A stretch of 64,000 bases of DNA from Mansonella perstans (lineage: Eukaryota > Nematoda > Chromadorea > Rhabditida > Onchocercidae). Below, piece by piece: positions 23,096-35,945 of the stretch (position 1 is the stretch's first letter; every line of letters starts with the position of its first letter). The notes beneath the pieces were generated by a model. It had not been told where the DNA came from, made no database searches, and saw only the letters and a program-made list of their open reading frames with translations. The position numbers and the translations under genes were made by a program. The DNA lies in the NCBI GenBank assembly GCA_037074765.1, contig JBAMDO010000036.1, positions 124,001-188,000 of the forward strand, given 5' to 3'.

Positions 23096-26000
23096 TGGAT
23101 GAGTTGACGGATAGAACAGTTATGCCAGATTTGGCATTAAGTATTCAGGATGATAATAGAATGTGTGCAGTGGTTGCTAATGAGGATTTAAATGTAAATG
23201 ACAATCAACCTGGTTCAAGTCGACAACAACAAACAGGCAAGTTATCAGAAACTGGCGAGCAGTTTTTTATCGAATTCATCCACCTAATTTATTTTGATTT
23301 TTTGGAATTGATCTTTAATAGATGATGAAGAATGTTAAATCTGAAAAACTTCAGAAGCTAGAATTACTGCTACTTGCAATTTTCTAACCAATAAACTTTG
23401 TTTGTAAAAAGTTATGTGATATTCGAAGTAAATTTGGATATATCTGAAACTGTGTGTTAAGGTGAACAAACACAGGACTAATTAATTATTTTTCAGATGA
23501 TTTGGAACTAGTACTTGCAGAAATGGAAGAAAGTAATACATTGCAGTTAAACAATGCAGTAGGTTATTCTAAATGAATACTGGATTAAATCTTTTTTTCT
23601 GAGTTTTTGATCTGAGGAATTTTGTTATCATAATGTCCTTCCAGTTAGAATATATATATGCATTTTTAGATTTCAGTGAAAATTTGAATAATATGTGAGA
23701 CTATTTAATAACGGTTTATTTGATGAAGTTATGGCTCAGGGATTTTACATGATGCAACTTCAAATGCTACTTGGTCTTTCCATCAAATTCGAAACTTACG
23801 AGTGAGTAATTGCATCGGCATAAACATGCTATAAAACTTTTAGATTGCCACCACTGGAAATGATATGACCATCACTATGGATGAATTGAATACTCTGCTA
23901 GCAATCAATGAAGCCTTTAAAGAAACTTTAGAGAATTTGATTCGACGTGTTACATTAGCTGTATCAAAGAATCGTGAAGCGCAAGTAAATTCGTTTTTTG
24001 GTATTTTGTCGTAGTGTTTTTCCTTCATACTTTCTTTTTCATGAATTTTTTTCATATATATAGAAATTTTTTATAGAAGTTATTGAAAGCTAAACTGCGG
24101 CAGACAGCAGAACGTGGATTACGAATTAATATAAAGAAAGTGCCAGTTTCACGATTTTTGTTCCCATACTTTCAGGATTCTCATGAAATGGTAAATAAAT
24201 AACAAAGCTTTGTCTTTTGTAATCCTGAAATATATATTGATATGATGTTTAATATGTAATGAGTGAACAGTTATTGCAAGAGCGTTTAATAATTATTTAA
24301 AAATTAGTTTATCGTTTCATCGAGATTAGAGGATGTAGGGCTTGTGCTGTTTTATGGAAAAAAAAATTGCCATAAACGAAGTATTTTCAAAGCTGAAATT
24401 TTTTTTTGGAGACTCTAGATTTCAACTAAGATTTGAAATACCCAAACTTGAAGGAGCCGCCAAAGAATAAAGAATATGAGCTAAAAGTTTTTCGTCGAGA
24501 ATACGATCCTTTGGTAAAGGAGGAAAAGAAATGTACGTGTTTCAGTGCAGCTATTGGAGAAGTTCATTTCACAACTGTTTATTTAATTTACTAACAAAGA
24601 AAGTTTTGTAATACTGTGTAATGTAAACTCTCAGTATTCCATTTCAGGGTCAACAAAGGAATGTCAGTTATTGAAAAATGCAGTGTGGAAATCATTGATT
24701 GAAATCCGTATTCAGCCTTTCATTCAGAGGTTATTTTATATGAGTGTTCGATGGAATGATCAATTATTGTCTGAATATTCAAAAATATAAGTTCCTGACC
24801 ACTCGGTTTTACATTTTTTTCGAAATCACTTATAGGGATTGGTCAGAGTGAGAGATAGACTAGACAGATGTTTTCACTTTTTTCTTTGATGATACAAAAT
24901 TTAATTATGGCTGTTTTTATATTGAAGGAAAGAAATGTTTCTCGGGAAAATTCGCGCTGCTGGGCAAGAAACATCTGCGGAACAGATAGATGAATGGAAT
25001 AGTACTATCGCTGAGATGGAACGTTTGATTGCATTCCACAAGTAAATTTTATGCGAGTTAATAAAATTTGAATGATGTTTAAATAATGTTATGTTGCTTA
25101 ATTGAATGGCGATTGGTGCCGGGAGTATAATTTGATTTCTCAGCGATAATGAATTGATTTCTTGTCATTTGCAGAGATCTGCCAGAAAATGAAGTGTTAA
25201 TGAATGATTATTCTGAAGTGGACTGGGCGAAGATTGCTAAAGTTGATGTAAGATATTTAATTTATTGCAGTCCGGTTATAAAAAGGAAAGTGGAAAATGC
25301 CATATTTTTTCATCCATCTTAGTGATGAAATGATTGTATGTATAAAAGAAATGAAAATGAAGTACTGGTTGTGGAATCATTATGTATGATTTATCTACTA
25401 CTTTAAATCTCATATTTTTATGTGTGAATTCTTTACATATGAATTTAGAACAAGCATTATATTAATTATATACTTCAGTTTCTTGGAAATCGATCACCGA
25501 AACAGCTGAGATTGAAATGGGTTAATGAACAATGTCCACGATGGTCAAAGGAGCCCTGGTCTACTCTTGAAATGCAACGTCTAAAGGAATGTGCTGGAAG
25601 ATGGAATAATTGGAATGTAATTGCGGAACGATTAGGCACTAATCGTACAGCTTTTCAGTGTTTTGTGAAATTCAGGAGTGAATTAGATATTGACAATGTT
25701 GGACGGTTTGTTTCATGGTTTAATTATTACTGATGTTGGAATACTTTCAATGAAAGAATTAAAGAAAGTTGATAACAAAATGAGATTTTTTTTTAGTAAC
25801 TCTGTGTATAACCGTTTCAGTTTTTAGCATAATAGTATCATCGGCAGTTAAGGATAAATCTTTACAAAAATCTTTTACGAATTTTATCAAGTTTTTTATT
25901 TAAAGCACTGCTTTAGCGATGTCTATAAAATGCAGAAGAGGTTGGAGTTTCATATGCGAAGCACCGATCGAACCATCAGAGTTATTTAGCCTTAATCTTT

Positions 26001-29000
26001 TCTTTCTCTGTTTGATCAATTATTTCAGATCATGGAGTAAGGAGGAGGATGCCCAATTGATGACTTTGGCACATTGTATGCAGGTTAATGGTAAAATGAA
26101 TTGGGAGAAAAGTAAGCATCTGAATTTCGACTTTTTGTCAAATGGCGACTTTCAAATGAATAATTTCTTAGATTTGTATTTTAGTTATATTTTAGTTTCA
26201 GTATATCAGAATTTTAGTTGCTCATTACATGGAGGAAAGATCACGACAGCAATGTACAATTCGATATAGGCGAGCGCTTGACACTGATATCAAATTTGGT
26301 CGATGGGATGCAAGTGAAGATGTGGTGAGCAGAGTGATACATTTCTAGTATTTTCCATAGTGGCAGCTCATTCATATCATATAAAGTTCCCTTTTTCCTA
26401 TTCTATGCTGTAGTTTCTAGAAGTTCAACAATTCGACGTTTTGTAGATATTGTCATTTTGAAATTTGAATCAAGATTTTCAAAATTAGTGCTTGTTTTAA
26501 TAAATTTCAGCTTTTGACATGTGCCGTGAGTCGCTTTGGAACAAAAGACTGGATAAAAGTAGCATCATGTGTTCCAGGAAGAAGTGATTCGCAGTGTCGT
26601 GATAGGTTTGTCACTTTTTCTTTGAAGGAGATCTTGAAGTGTATTAATTATCTGATAATGTTGTTCGTATTTCAGATGGGTGAATGTGTTGGACAAAAGT
26701 ATTAAAGCCGAGCCATGGTCAGTGGATGAGGATGAAAAATTGCTTGAGGGAGTAAGAATTTTCGGAAAAGGTTGGTCGAGTGTATAGTTTGCCTCGATTT
26801 TTTTTTAAAAAGACGATTCATAAAATTAGCGTATGTTTCAGGCGAATGGTCGAGAATTTCAACATTGCTCCCAGGTCGTTCTGCTTCGCATTGCAAATCA
26901 CGCTTCCGATCACTTCTTTCAGCGAAAGTTAAAGTCTGTCATTTTGTGGTTAAGCTTTAGTTATTTTCTTTTTGTTATCCTACCATTTCTTATGGTCATA
27001 TACTAGGTTATTTTAGCTGGATTCGGAATGTCGCTCATATCCATTCAGACGTTTTAGCTGGAAAGGCAAACATCGCCGCCAAGAAGTAATTATTGTTTTT
27101 ATTTTAGTACTTAAATTTTCATGAAATGATTTCCTGTATTATTTTAATGAATTGCTTCATTGGCTTGAGTTGTGTGTGAGTATGTAAGAGGTTTTGTTTT
27201 AGTTTTATTTTGCTTTTCAACATTTTTATACTACTTTGGTTTTATTTTTTAGCACCTACATTTAGGTTGAAGCAACGTTTCGGAAACTGTTAGCAGCTGA
27301 TGGTAAGGAAGCTTTAGCAGAACAAGTTATGAATTCATTTGACATGGTAATTTTTCTTCGAACTCTGGTAAAAAATAGTAGTGATAACTTAGCTTAGTTT
27401 TAGTGAATTATTGGTCGGGTTTCATGTGAGGCATCATTGAATATAATAAATGAAAATACTAGAATAATTATATGATTCTGGTATAACGAATTGATTTCTG
27501 AAGTAGCTTATCATATATTGACTTTAATAAAAGCTTTGCTTTACTGTTTGTTCCCTGAATAAGGGCTGTCTCGAGAGTTGAGCTTCTTAGTTTATATAAA
27601 TGTTTGATAAAGAAATTGCAAAATACCTTTTGATTTAAAACTTTGCTCGATAAATTATGAAATGAATCTGTTTTAGCGAGCATTAAGCATCGATGAAATG
27701 GAAGCGTTATCTGCGATGGCACCTAAGCAAAGAATAACGGTAATGGAATTCCTCAATGAAGTTCGTGAAAAACATTTGCATAGTGATGCGAAGGATAATC
27801 AGTCGATTTGGAAATTGTTGAAAGACAAGTTGCAATTCAATACCAGGTATGAGTTATTAAAAATAATCAAAGTAAAATCAATTGAAAAGTAATCTGCATA
27901 CATTAAGATTATAATAATGAATAATGCAAAACGTTGATCAAGGGAAGGAGATGTTGAGAGATTTTCAACATAAATAAACGTAACTAATACTTAATTTCTG
28001 TAATTTTTAGATGATATACTGCATTATTTGTATGGTTGCATTTTGAATGAAAAAATGGATTTATGAAATTTGAAAGTAATGCGATTCTCTTCCAGCTTCT
28101 TTATAATTTTATTTCTTTAGTTACTTGGATAGTTCAACACAAAATGCTTTGCTAAAATATTACAAAAGATTCCTCGGCGGAAGCACTAACGAGCTTTTAA
28201 CTCGTCATGAAAAAATTGAATTCGATACGAAATGCAGAGTGTTACAAGAAACTGATCCAGTGGTTACTTGTTTTTCTCCTTTTGTAATAGTGGTAACATT
28301 ATCACCATCATATTAAGGATAATCTAGACTGCTTTATATTTCTGAAGAATTAAAAAAACCAAAACTATTCCTCATCTGATTAGCTTAATAGCCATAATTG
28401 AACTCAGTTGAAAAATTACCATGCATGCTTTCTGTTTTGATTAAATCAACATCAACTGTTTCACTGGCATCAAATTTTAGTTGTGTGGACGTACGAATCA
28501 TTTGACGCTAATAGATTTTTGATTTCTGAAACTGCTACTTCCATATGAGTTTTAAATTTAAAATTACTTTAGGCTGCAAAAGATCATGTTATTAATGGGT
28601 TATGTGATTTAATTGAGCGAAGTGATAATTGGCAGTGTTATGTGCATCGAAAAAAGCTTACCAGAAGTCAGATTCTTGATGAAGTTGGTCGATATCTTAA
28701 TTCGGTCGGTCTATTAATTTCAACTTTATCGTGTAAATAATTCAGTTTAGGATAGTTGACTTGGTTTTTTCCTTAATGGATTCAGAAGAACGGGAAAAAG
28801 GCATCCGTTTTTTTGTTATTAAATCTTTCCAGTTTCGATACAACTTTTTTTAGGTCCTTATCGGTGATGTAAATAAAGCTCTGTCTTGTGGTACTAATGC
28901 TTTTGCCATACCACCCTGCATTGGATCACTACACTTGTACGAAAATATTCAGGTGGGTAATTTATTGAAAAAGATGGATGTCATCGCGACTCAAATATCC

Positions 29001-30854
29001 AGTAACTGGAATATCTTGTAATTAGTGTCATTATTGCAGAAGCAAATTCATTTGTTGCGAGAATCTGCTGGCGAATTCTTTGAACCTCTTGTTTCGGTAT
29101 TTATTTTTGCCGTATTTTCTTATTTCTTTTATTCAGTTTTATTCATTTGTCAAAATATGTGCTATTATTTCAAAAAATGTAGAAATAAAATTGTAGTAAC
29201 AGAACGACAGTATATTTTTGTGTGCTATTATTTCAAAAAATATAGAAACAAAATTGTAGAATCAGAACGACAATATATTTTTGTGTGCTATTATTTCAAA
29301 AGATATAGAAATAAAATTGTAGGATCGGAACGACAATATATTTTTGCAACTTTCACGACAGATTACTCTGGACCCTGAATATGTTTTGCTTAAAGTTATT
29401 CTTTTATATATTTTGCTTTTCATTTAGTTGCTGGTCGATAATTGTAGATGACATTCTTTCACAACTTAGCATTTGCGATTGAGCAACCATTCTCGTGATA
29501 TGCTTCAGGCAAAGTTGCGAACTTTACTGTTTTGGCCAATGCTTTTGTATCGGTCAATAGAGAGTAAAGAGTCAGTGGAGAGAAGAATGTATTTGCGTTC
29601 AGTTGCCGCCACGAAATTAGCAGAACAGCAAAAGGTAGCTTTGGAAAGCCTTAAGGTGCGATTTCAAAGTCAGCCACAATCTCGTGTTAATCTTCTAACG
29701 CCGGAACAAACAGTGGTTTCGGGAACCGAATTTGATGATGACTATACCGGAGAATTAACTGTTGGCGAATTTCTGAAGCAACGGATGTATAAGCGGGTCA
29801 GTTGCTATTAATTTAGAAATGAAGTTGGATATCTTCTTTTTTTCTTTTTGACTTTTTTAAATTAACGCTAGATATGAATATTATTGATCCGTAAATTCCG
29901 TGAATTCCAGTTTAAATCCATTGGTTAATTTTTTTGCAGCTAAATCGAATTTGTTAAATGTTGAAAAGGGATTTTCACATTTCTTTAGCGTATTAGTTTT
30001 GAATTTGGATTTAAGTTGAATTTCAGCCACGGAAATACATTGCTGATAAAAAGATTGGACAGGAAGGTACCCGCGAAGCGGACGTTGCCGAATCAGATGC
30101 ATCAGAAGTCACTGAAGCGATGAGTCATCGTATCGATGAATGTATCGAATCAGTTTGTATTGCTGTTCAGAAAATATACGAACGTGATTTTGTGGTAATT
30201 CTTTTGCATTAGAACAAGTGCTTGTGAACTATGTAAAAAGTTACACCTGAGTAAATCATTTTGAAATTGAAGAAGAGTGATAATTACTCTTCTTTATCAT
30301 TATTTCGGTCATTCATTTATATAATTTAGATTCCCGCTGCTTATGAATTGTCTGCGCAGCAATTAAACGAAGACAGTGAGTTTCATTTTAAAAATTATTT
30401 CGAGTAATTTTTATGCAGTGTGAACAAATGAACAAAATCAAATTTGTCACAGTATCATATTTGGCATCCTGTACTGATCTTTGCAGGTCCTAGCGCAAAT
30501 ATCGTGGAGAATACGGTGCAGGATGCATTAGATGTTGTTATCGATGAAATTGCTTGTGGAACTAGTGAAACTGTTAAACCATCGCCGAAAATGAAAAGGC
30601 GGTCGAAGAATGTTGTAGATGGTGACAGCTCTGAATGGAATGACAATGTTTCAGAAATTCAACAGCCTGCATCAGCTATGATGAAAACTGGTTCAAAAAA
30701 GCGAGGCGCAGCCAAGGATGCTCCAAGCAGTTGTGGGCAGATTGGTAAGCCGAAGAGAATGAGAAAACAAGCAGGTGCCAAATCGCTGGAAGAGGTTGAC
30801 AGTAAGAAAGGAAAGAGGAAATCTGCCAGAACGCGGAACTTTAAAAATTCATAA
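23095..30854 (+). CDS. SNAPC4: SNAPC4 homologue (snRNA-activating protein complex, Myb-repeat subunit)
   Basis: About 26 exons: 23095-23236, 23497-23562, 23740-23801, 23844-23984, 24077-24190, 24431-24532, 24648-24729, 24928-25041, 25175-25247, 25479-25705, 26029-26111, 26218-26324, 26511-26605, 26676-26770, 26842-26933, 27017-27085, 27266-27346, 27677-27846, 28121-28262, 28573-28704, 28854-28952, 29040-29096, 29470-29796, 30027-30194, 30330-30375, 30487-30854; about 1,080 residues. Four Myb/SANT repeats lie at about residues 320-530, with markers EPWSTLEMQRL..NNWNVIAERLGTNRTAFQC, WSKEEDAQL, FGRWDASEDV..PGRSDSQCRDRW and EPWSVDEDEKL..LLPGRSASHCKSRF, in the order and spacing of human SNAPC4. 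SNAPC4 binds the proximal sequence element of snRNA genes; in nematodes its homologue is also tied to SL RNA and piRNA transcription. The basic C-terminus (KKRGAAK, KGKRKSARTR) is nuclear-like. The join 24190/24431 does not fit in phase, so a microexon may be missing. Intron 1 appears to be GC-AG. Confidence 0.9.
29158..29346. repeat. 63-bp tandem repeat, three copies (SNAPC4 intron 22)
   Basis: Units at 29158-29220, 29221-29283 and 29284-29346, beginning TGTGCTATTATTTCAAAA. 63 is a multiple of three and the frame continuous with exon 22 stays open through all copies, stopping at 29376-29378. Confidence 0.92.
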
Positions 30855-32531
30855 TTCTTTCCTTAAGACTAATCAAGAAATTTGCTATTTAAATGTTGCG
30901 GATGTTTTTGAGGTTGATAAATATTATCATTTATGGTACATATTATATTACGGTGTAAGCAGTTGTGGCTCTTTTACGTTTTGTCCATATAAGTCCCAGG
31001 ATATTGTCATCCATTTCTCACGGGTTTAATTGTTATTCTACCTTTGTTGCTCCATTTTATGTGATTTTTTTAAACAAGTGTCTGTAAAAAGGTATTTTTA
31101 TGAAGGAGAAATAAATTTAATTTTATCAAGCAAGACATTAAACAGAATCTGTCGGGATTAGATAGCTTAGCAAAGGTTCTCGGTTCGGGAAATGTCAATC
31201 ATCTCTTTCATTTGGTTTCTGATAAGATAGAGACGAATATGAGGACTAAATTGATAATGGATTACTGAAGTAAATCTCAGTGATGATACTGTTTTCCGCA
31301 TTATGTGTGTCATAAGGAGGACTTTGCGATGATTTCTTGGAATAGTTGATTAATGAATCGTTAGCAGGATGATAAATTCATAGATTACTGGTCCCTTAAA
31401 TAACTATGGAGTGATTTTTTATAAGCACGATACTTTTAAGTATTTTACAGATTTTTTGTAATAACTAGCTCTCTTTATTAACCAATTAAGTAAGAATATA
31501 TGTCTTCTTTGCTTCCTAGCACTGATGTACTATTACTTTTGGAAAGTATAGGGTAATAAACATGTAATGATTAACTATACCTTATACCGATACATTTATG
31601 CTAGAAGGATTTCATATACATTTTTTTAACTTTAATTTCCCTTAAACAGATATTTTCAATTAACACTTTGTTTTGTTTTGTTTTTTTCTAATTTAAATTT
31701 CTAATTTAATTGCTGAGTGAAGTTTATTGGAAAAATGATTAAGAAAGCAGAAGGAAGGAATCGCTAAAAAGTAAATAACGAATAGCTCAATCAGCTTCAA
31801 TTGTACATCGTTCTCGTAAACTCAATTGCATTGCATCGATGATTTACTTAACCAATCGACCAGTTGAGAACTTAAGAGAACTTTACTCGGATCAATCCGG
31901 TTTATTTGCTTTACTTCAGTCCGTTTTATCAATTTTTTAATTTATTTTTGTTCATTCCAACAAAAAATGAATTTTTTTTTCTAAATTTTAATTTTTCCAA
32001 AAAATTTAATCTTTATCCAGATTGCTAACAAGCAGATGTATTTATACAGGTTATCATTCTGTTATGATTTATTGAATGAGGAAATTATATTAGCTAATTA
32101 TATGAGCTTTTGTTTTCTATATGCTGAAAGTTTTAGCAAATTAACAGCTGATTAGACTGCAAAAACTACAAATAGTCCTTCTGGTCTGAATTAAAAATGG
32201 ATCTGCATTTGTAATTTAAGAAATTGACAAAGCCAGCCTATTTCAATAACATCAGTGTAGTGGATAAAATCTCTTGTAATATTTGTTTTTGTAGTTTCAA
32301 TAATTTATAAAATTAATCATTCCCAATGAATCTTTTCAATTTGAACACAAACTTAAATAATTAATTAACACTTTTATTTGATATTATGGAAGATTTCCTG
32401 TCTTTTTGTTGCTATTCCTTGCCATTAATAGCTCTGAGAGAGACATTCAAAAAACGATCTTTCTGTATTGAAAAATATTTCGGAAAATTGTCGTTGAAAT
32501 TTATTATCGATCACATATTGATAATTGAATA
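30855..32531. other. Intergenic region SNAPC4 to Ig-domain gene
   Basis: AT-rich, 1.7 kb. AATAAA at about 31110 fits a SNAPC4 polyadenylation signal. No supported exon or RNA gene. Confidence 0.55.
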
Positions 32532-33847
32532 ATGGATCGTTATATCCATTCACCACCGAATGGCTTTTCCATAAATTACGACGTAGCGTTTGCTGATAAT
32601 TTGGATACTTTTTATCGATATACTCGAAAACATGATCCATTAACCAGAGTGAGAGATTACTTCATTACGCTTTTCTTTCGTAATTGGATAATTCAAGATC
32701 GTTTTTTCTTTTTAAAAATTAAAATTGCAATAATAACAAGTAGTTTTAAAGATGATAGAATTGATGTTGAAAAAGCTATTTTTCATTGCAAATTATTAAT
32801 AGCTTAATTAAGCTATTTTATTTTAATTTACATTGAATTGCATAATTCTTCTAATGGATTGAATTGCATGTAGCAAGTGAATCAATTGGCATATGAAATC
32901 CCGCATAGTAAATATGCGAAGAATCCATGGAGTTGCGCACCGGAATTTCTTAAGGTATTTGGTGATGTTCGTGCACAAATTGGACAAAAAGCATGCTTTG
33001 ATTGCATTTTGCTTGGCTCACCACGACCGCGAGTTTGTTCTTTTTTTTATCTTAATAACGGACAGATATATATTTCCTTCGAAATAGCAATAATTATTGC
33101 ATGAATGGAAGTATGCAAGTATTGCAAATGAATGAAACATCTGAATGCATTAATGAGTATTAATTACTGATACGTGTATTTAAATGTAGCAATAAAAGCT
33201 GGTAGAATTGATAGCAATAGATGCAACTGAAAATCAGTGCTACACGCATGTGCTTACATTCATATATTTATAAAATATTAGTAAAAGTATGCATGCATCA
33301 ATGATTGTTACCTGAAACAGGTAAATGAATGCATGTGCAATTAATGCAGTACTACTACAAATTACTAATTAAAATCAACTTATATATTAATTTTTTATAA
33401 CTTCAAGAAAAAGTGCATTTTCTTGAAGCCTATAATATTTAAGTTTGTATACAATTTTGGCACAACATTATATATATTATAAGAGTAAAGGACTTCAATT
33501 GATTATTTAATTATGTAACTATAATGATTAATTAATTAAATAACTTAATTGATTGATTTAAGTGAAGCTTTAATTGCTTGATTAATTATATAACCTATTA
33601 TAATTAGTTTGAATTGACAACTGAATCATTTAGTAAGATTAAAAAGTAATTTATGTTTGAGGTATGTTGGTTGTTTAACAACGAAAAAATGAAATTTGAT
33701 GATATTCAAATTGATGATACGGCTGATTTATGTCGTTTAACGATACCTAACATAAAGCATTATCATTACGGCACATATGCGGTATTATGCGAAAATGAAG
33801 TTGGACGAACGATAGCTTCCGCTAATCTTATACCTGTTTCTGATTAA
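32532..33847 (+). CDS. Small single I-set immunoglobulin-domain protein
   Basis: Three exons in phase 0: 32532-32648, 32874-33032, 33662-33847; 153 residues. No signal peptide or membrane segment. Residues 57-153 form one I-set Ig fold: APEFLKVFGDVRAQIGQ (A/A' strands), FDCILLGSPRPR (B-C), VCWLFNNEK (Trp in strand C), DLCRLTIPNIKHYHYGTYAVLCENEVG (E-F-G). The B-strand Cys is present, but the F-strand position normally Cys (Y-x-C) is Val, with a Cys two residues later, as often seen in cytosolic titin/twitchin-type Ig modules. The first 56 residues are unlike any domain I know. It may be a small muscle-type Ig protein or a fragment of a larger gene. The last intron's acceptor (TTTGAG) is weak. 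Confidence 0.7.
33401..33428. repeat. 11-bp hairpin with 6-nt loop
   Basis: CTTCAAGAAAA at 33401-33411 pairs with TTTTCTTGAAG at 33418-33428. It lies in the second intron of the Ig-domain gene. Too short to support a microRNA precursor. Confidence 0.7.
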
Positions 33848-35943
33848 ATGCTTCACATTGAGATATTTGCATTGATATTTAAGCATATCTTTTTTAATTC
33901 TTTACAACAGCATATAAAATATTATTTTAATCAGGACGATTATATCGATAACATACGTTAATTCTCTCTCCCTCTTTCCTTCTTCTGTATGTCAGGGAAT
34001 CATTTTCTGGAAATGTATAATGTATGAAAACTGGAACATATAGTTTTCTAAAAAGATTTTATAAAAGTTAGCAAATGAGAATGTATTTTTGAAAGTACGT
34101 TGCAAATATTACCGCAGATAAAACTGCTATGTTTATGACAAAAGTTGATTTTAGCTCTTTTCTAGCGTGGATTGCATGAATTTTGTTAATCCCTATATTC
34201 TGAGTGTTCATGTTAATAAAGTTTGTTATACTTTAAAATATAGTTTGCTTACAGTTTGACAAAAAGAATTACATAGCTTTGTGCTCTCACTACCGTATAC
34301 TTGAATTCAAAGTAAAAGATGTAGGTTCAATCGGTTCCGCTACATCTCTAATTTTCATCGAATACGAATCTCGTACTTTAGTCATTTTTTAAAACTTCAA
34401 TAACTAATTGTCGAAGTGAAATTTACAAGTTTAGAAATGGTATAGTTCAAATGATGATTATTATCAGTGTAATTTGCGCACTTCACAATCATTTGTATCT
34501 GCTACGTAAACTCTCTTTTGTTAGTCATTAGTAAGTGAAAACAAATTAAATGAAATTGACCATTATTAAATTTTTTAGAAAGATAAGCTGGAAAAATAAC
34601 CGGTGATAAATAGTCAGTTCTACTTCTTGTAATTTTGAAGAATTCGTCGAATAAAATTTATGAGAAAAAAAGATAGCCAAGCCATAACATTATTAATTGG
34701 TATTGTTGACAAAGATAATGAGACTATGAGAGAGAATTTTTTGGGCAAAATTGTATGATTATCGAAATACAACATCAAAGGAAATTACAATGCAATCATA
34801 ATTTACATCAAAATTATAACTCACTCCTTATTAAATTATTTTTGATTCAATTTAATACACATCTTTTAATATTAAATTGTTTCCTATTTTATACAGAAAG
34901 TACTTAAATTAATAACTTAGGGCATCTGAGCAATGAGTAAAAGTATATCCAAAATACATTTTGATAGTCTATTTGCTTTTTTTTTTTGCCTGAAAATTTA
35001 TGCATTAAATTTGTATTGTATTTCAGATCAACTGCTGAATTTCTAATTGTGCATAATACGGATTCGTATGTATGAAGCTCATAGATTTTTCAAGGATAAA
35101 ATTTGACCTGTAATTGTTATTTAAAGTTTCTTAAAGTCAAAAATATAATAATAATATGATATAAAATTTAAAGAAAAATGCTAATGTAACTGAAACAAAA
35201 CGATCGTTGTTTATTTTGTTATCACTCAAATTATCATTTCAAAAGCAGAAAAAAAAAGATTCCAATCTTTCAATTAAAAAAAAATTTTCAATTAATATAA
35301 CAAAACAAACAGAAGTAGCTATTAAATAAAAAAATGATTGAAAGATTTTTTTGGAAAATTTTGTGCAACATTTCTTGGATAAATGAATTTATTAAATCAA
35401 ATTATGGGCAAAATTATGCAGCATTTTCCGTGACCATACAGAAACTTCAGATGGTTATACAGAATCCTTATAGTCAAAAGAAGCATGGAATTTCTTACAC
35501 CGGGAAAAAGATCTCAAGTGATCTGAAAATTTGCAGAGCGGGCGAAAGAGAAGGTGCGAAGATGTAAGGGTTGTTGTTGTGGTTATTCTTTGATTTGTTC
35601 GCTTAACAGCTGAGGGATTTGGCGGGAATTTATCCCAAAATTTATCCAGATTTCCCGAGAAGTGATAGTGTACATTGAAGAACTACAACTGTTTTTATGT
35701 ATATTTGTTTCTGTATTTTTTAATATATTTGAATGTTTGATGTGAGATTTGTTTGTTTATTGAGAAACATTTATTTGAATGGCCTATTTCTTCGATTCCT
35801 TTTTTTTTTTAGTAAATGGAATGATTGATTAATTAGTTAATTGATCGTGATTAATTAGCATTTCACAATGTTTCATCATAATTTCTTGTTTATATTATCA
35901 ATCAATATTAGAAAGAGAACTGAATTAATTTTTTATTTTTCAG
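33848..35943. other. Intergenic region, Ig-domain gene to OTUB
   Basis: AT-rich, 2.1 kb. A 77-codon open frame at 35334-35567 has no recognisable domain or splice partner. The acceptor TTTTTCAG ending at 35943 lies 2 nt before the OTUB start and could take a spliced leader. Confidence 0.5.
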
Positions 35944-35945
35944 AT

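Noticed and set aside
34318..34365. tRNA-like B box (GGTTCAATC)
   Set aside because: No matching A box, acceptor stem or anticodon arm around it.
35334..35567. 77-codon open frame upstream of OTUB
   Set aside because: No domain, no splice partner that keeps a frame, and composition of random AT-rich DNA with a purine patch.
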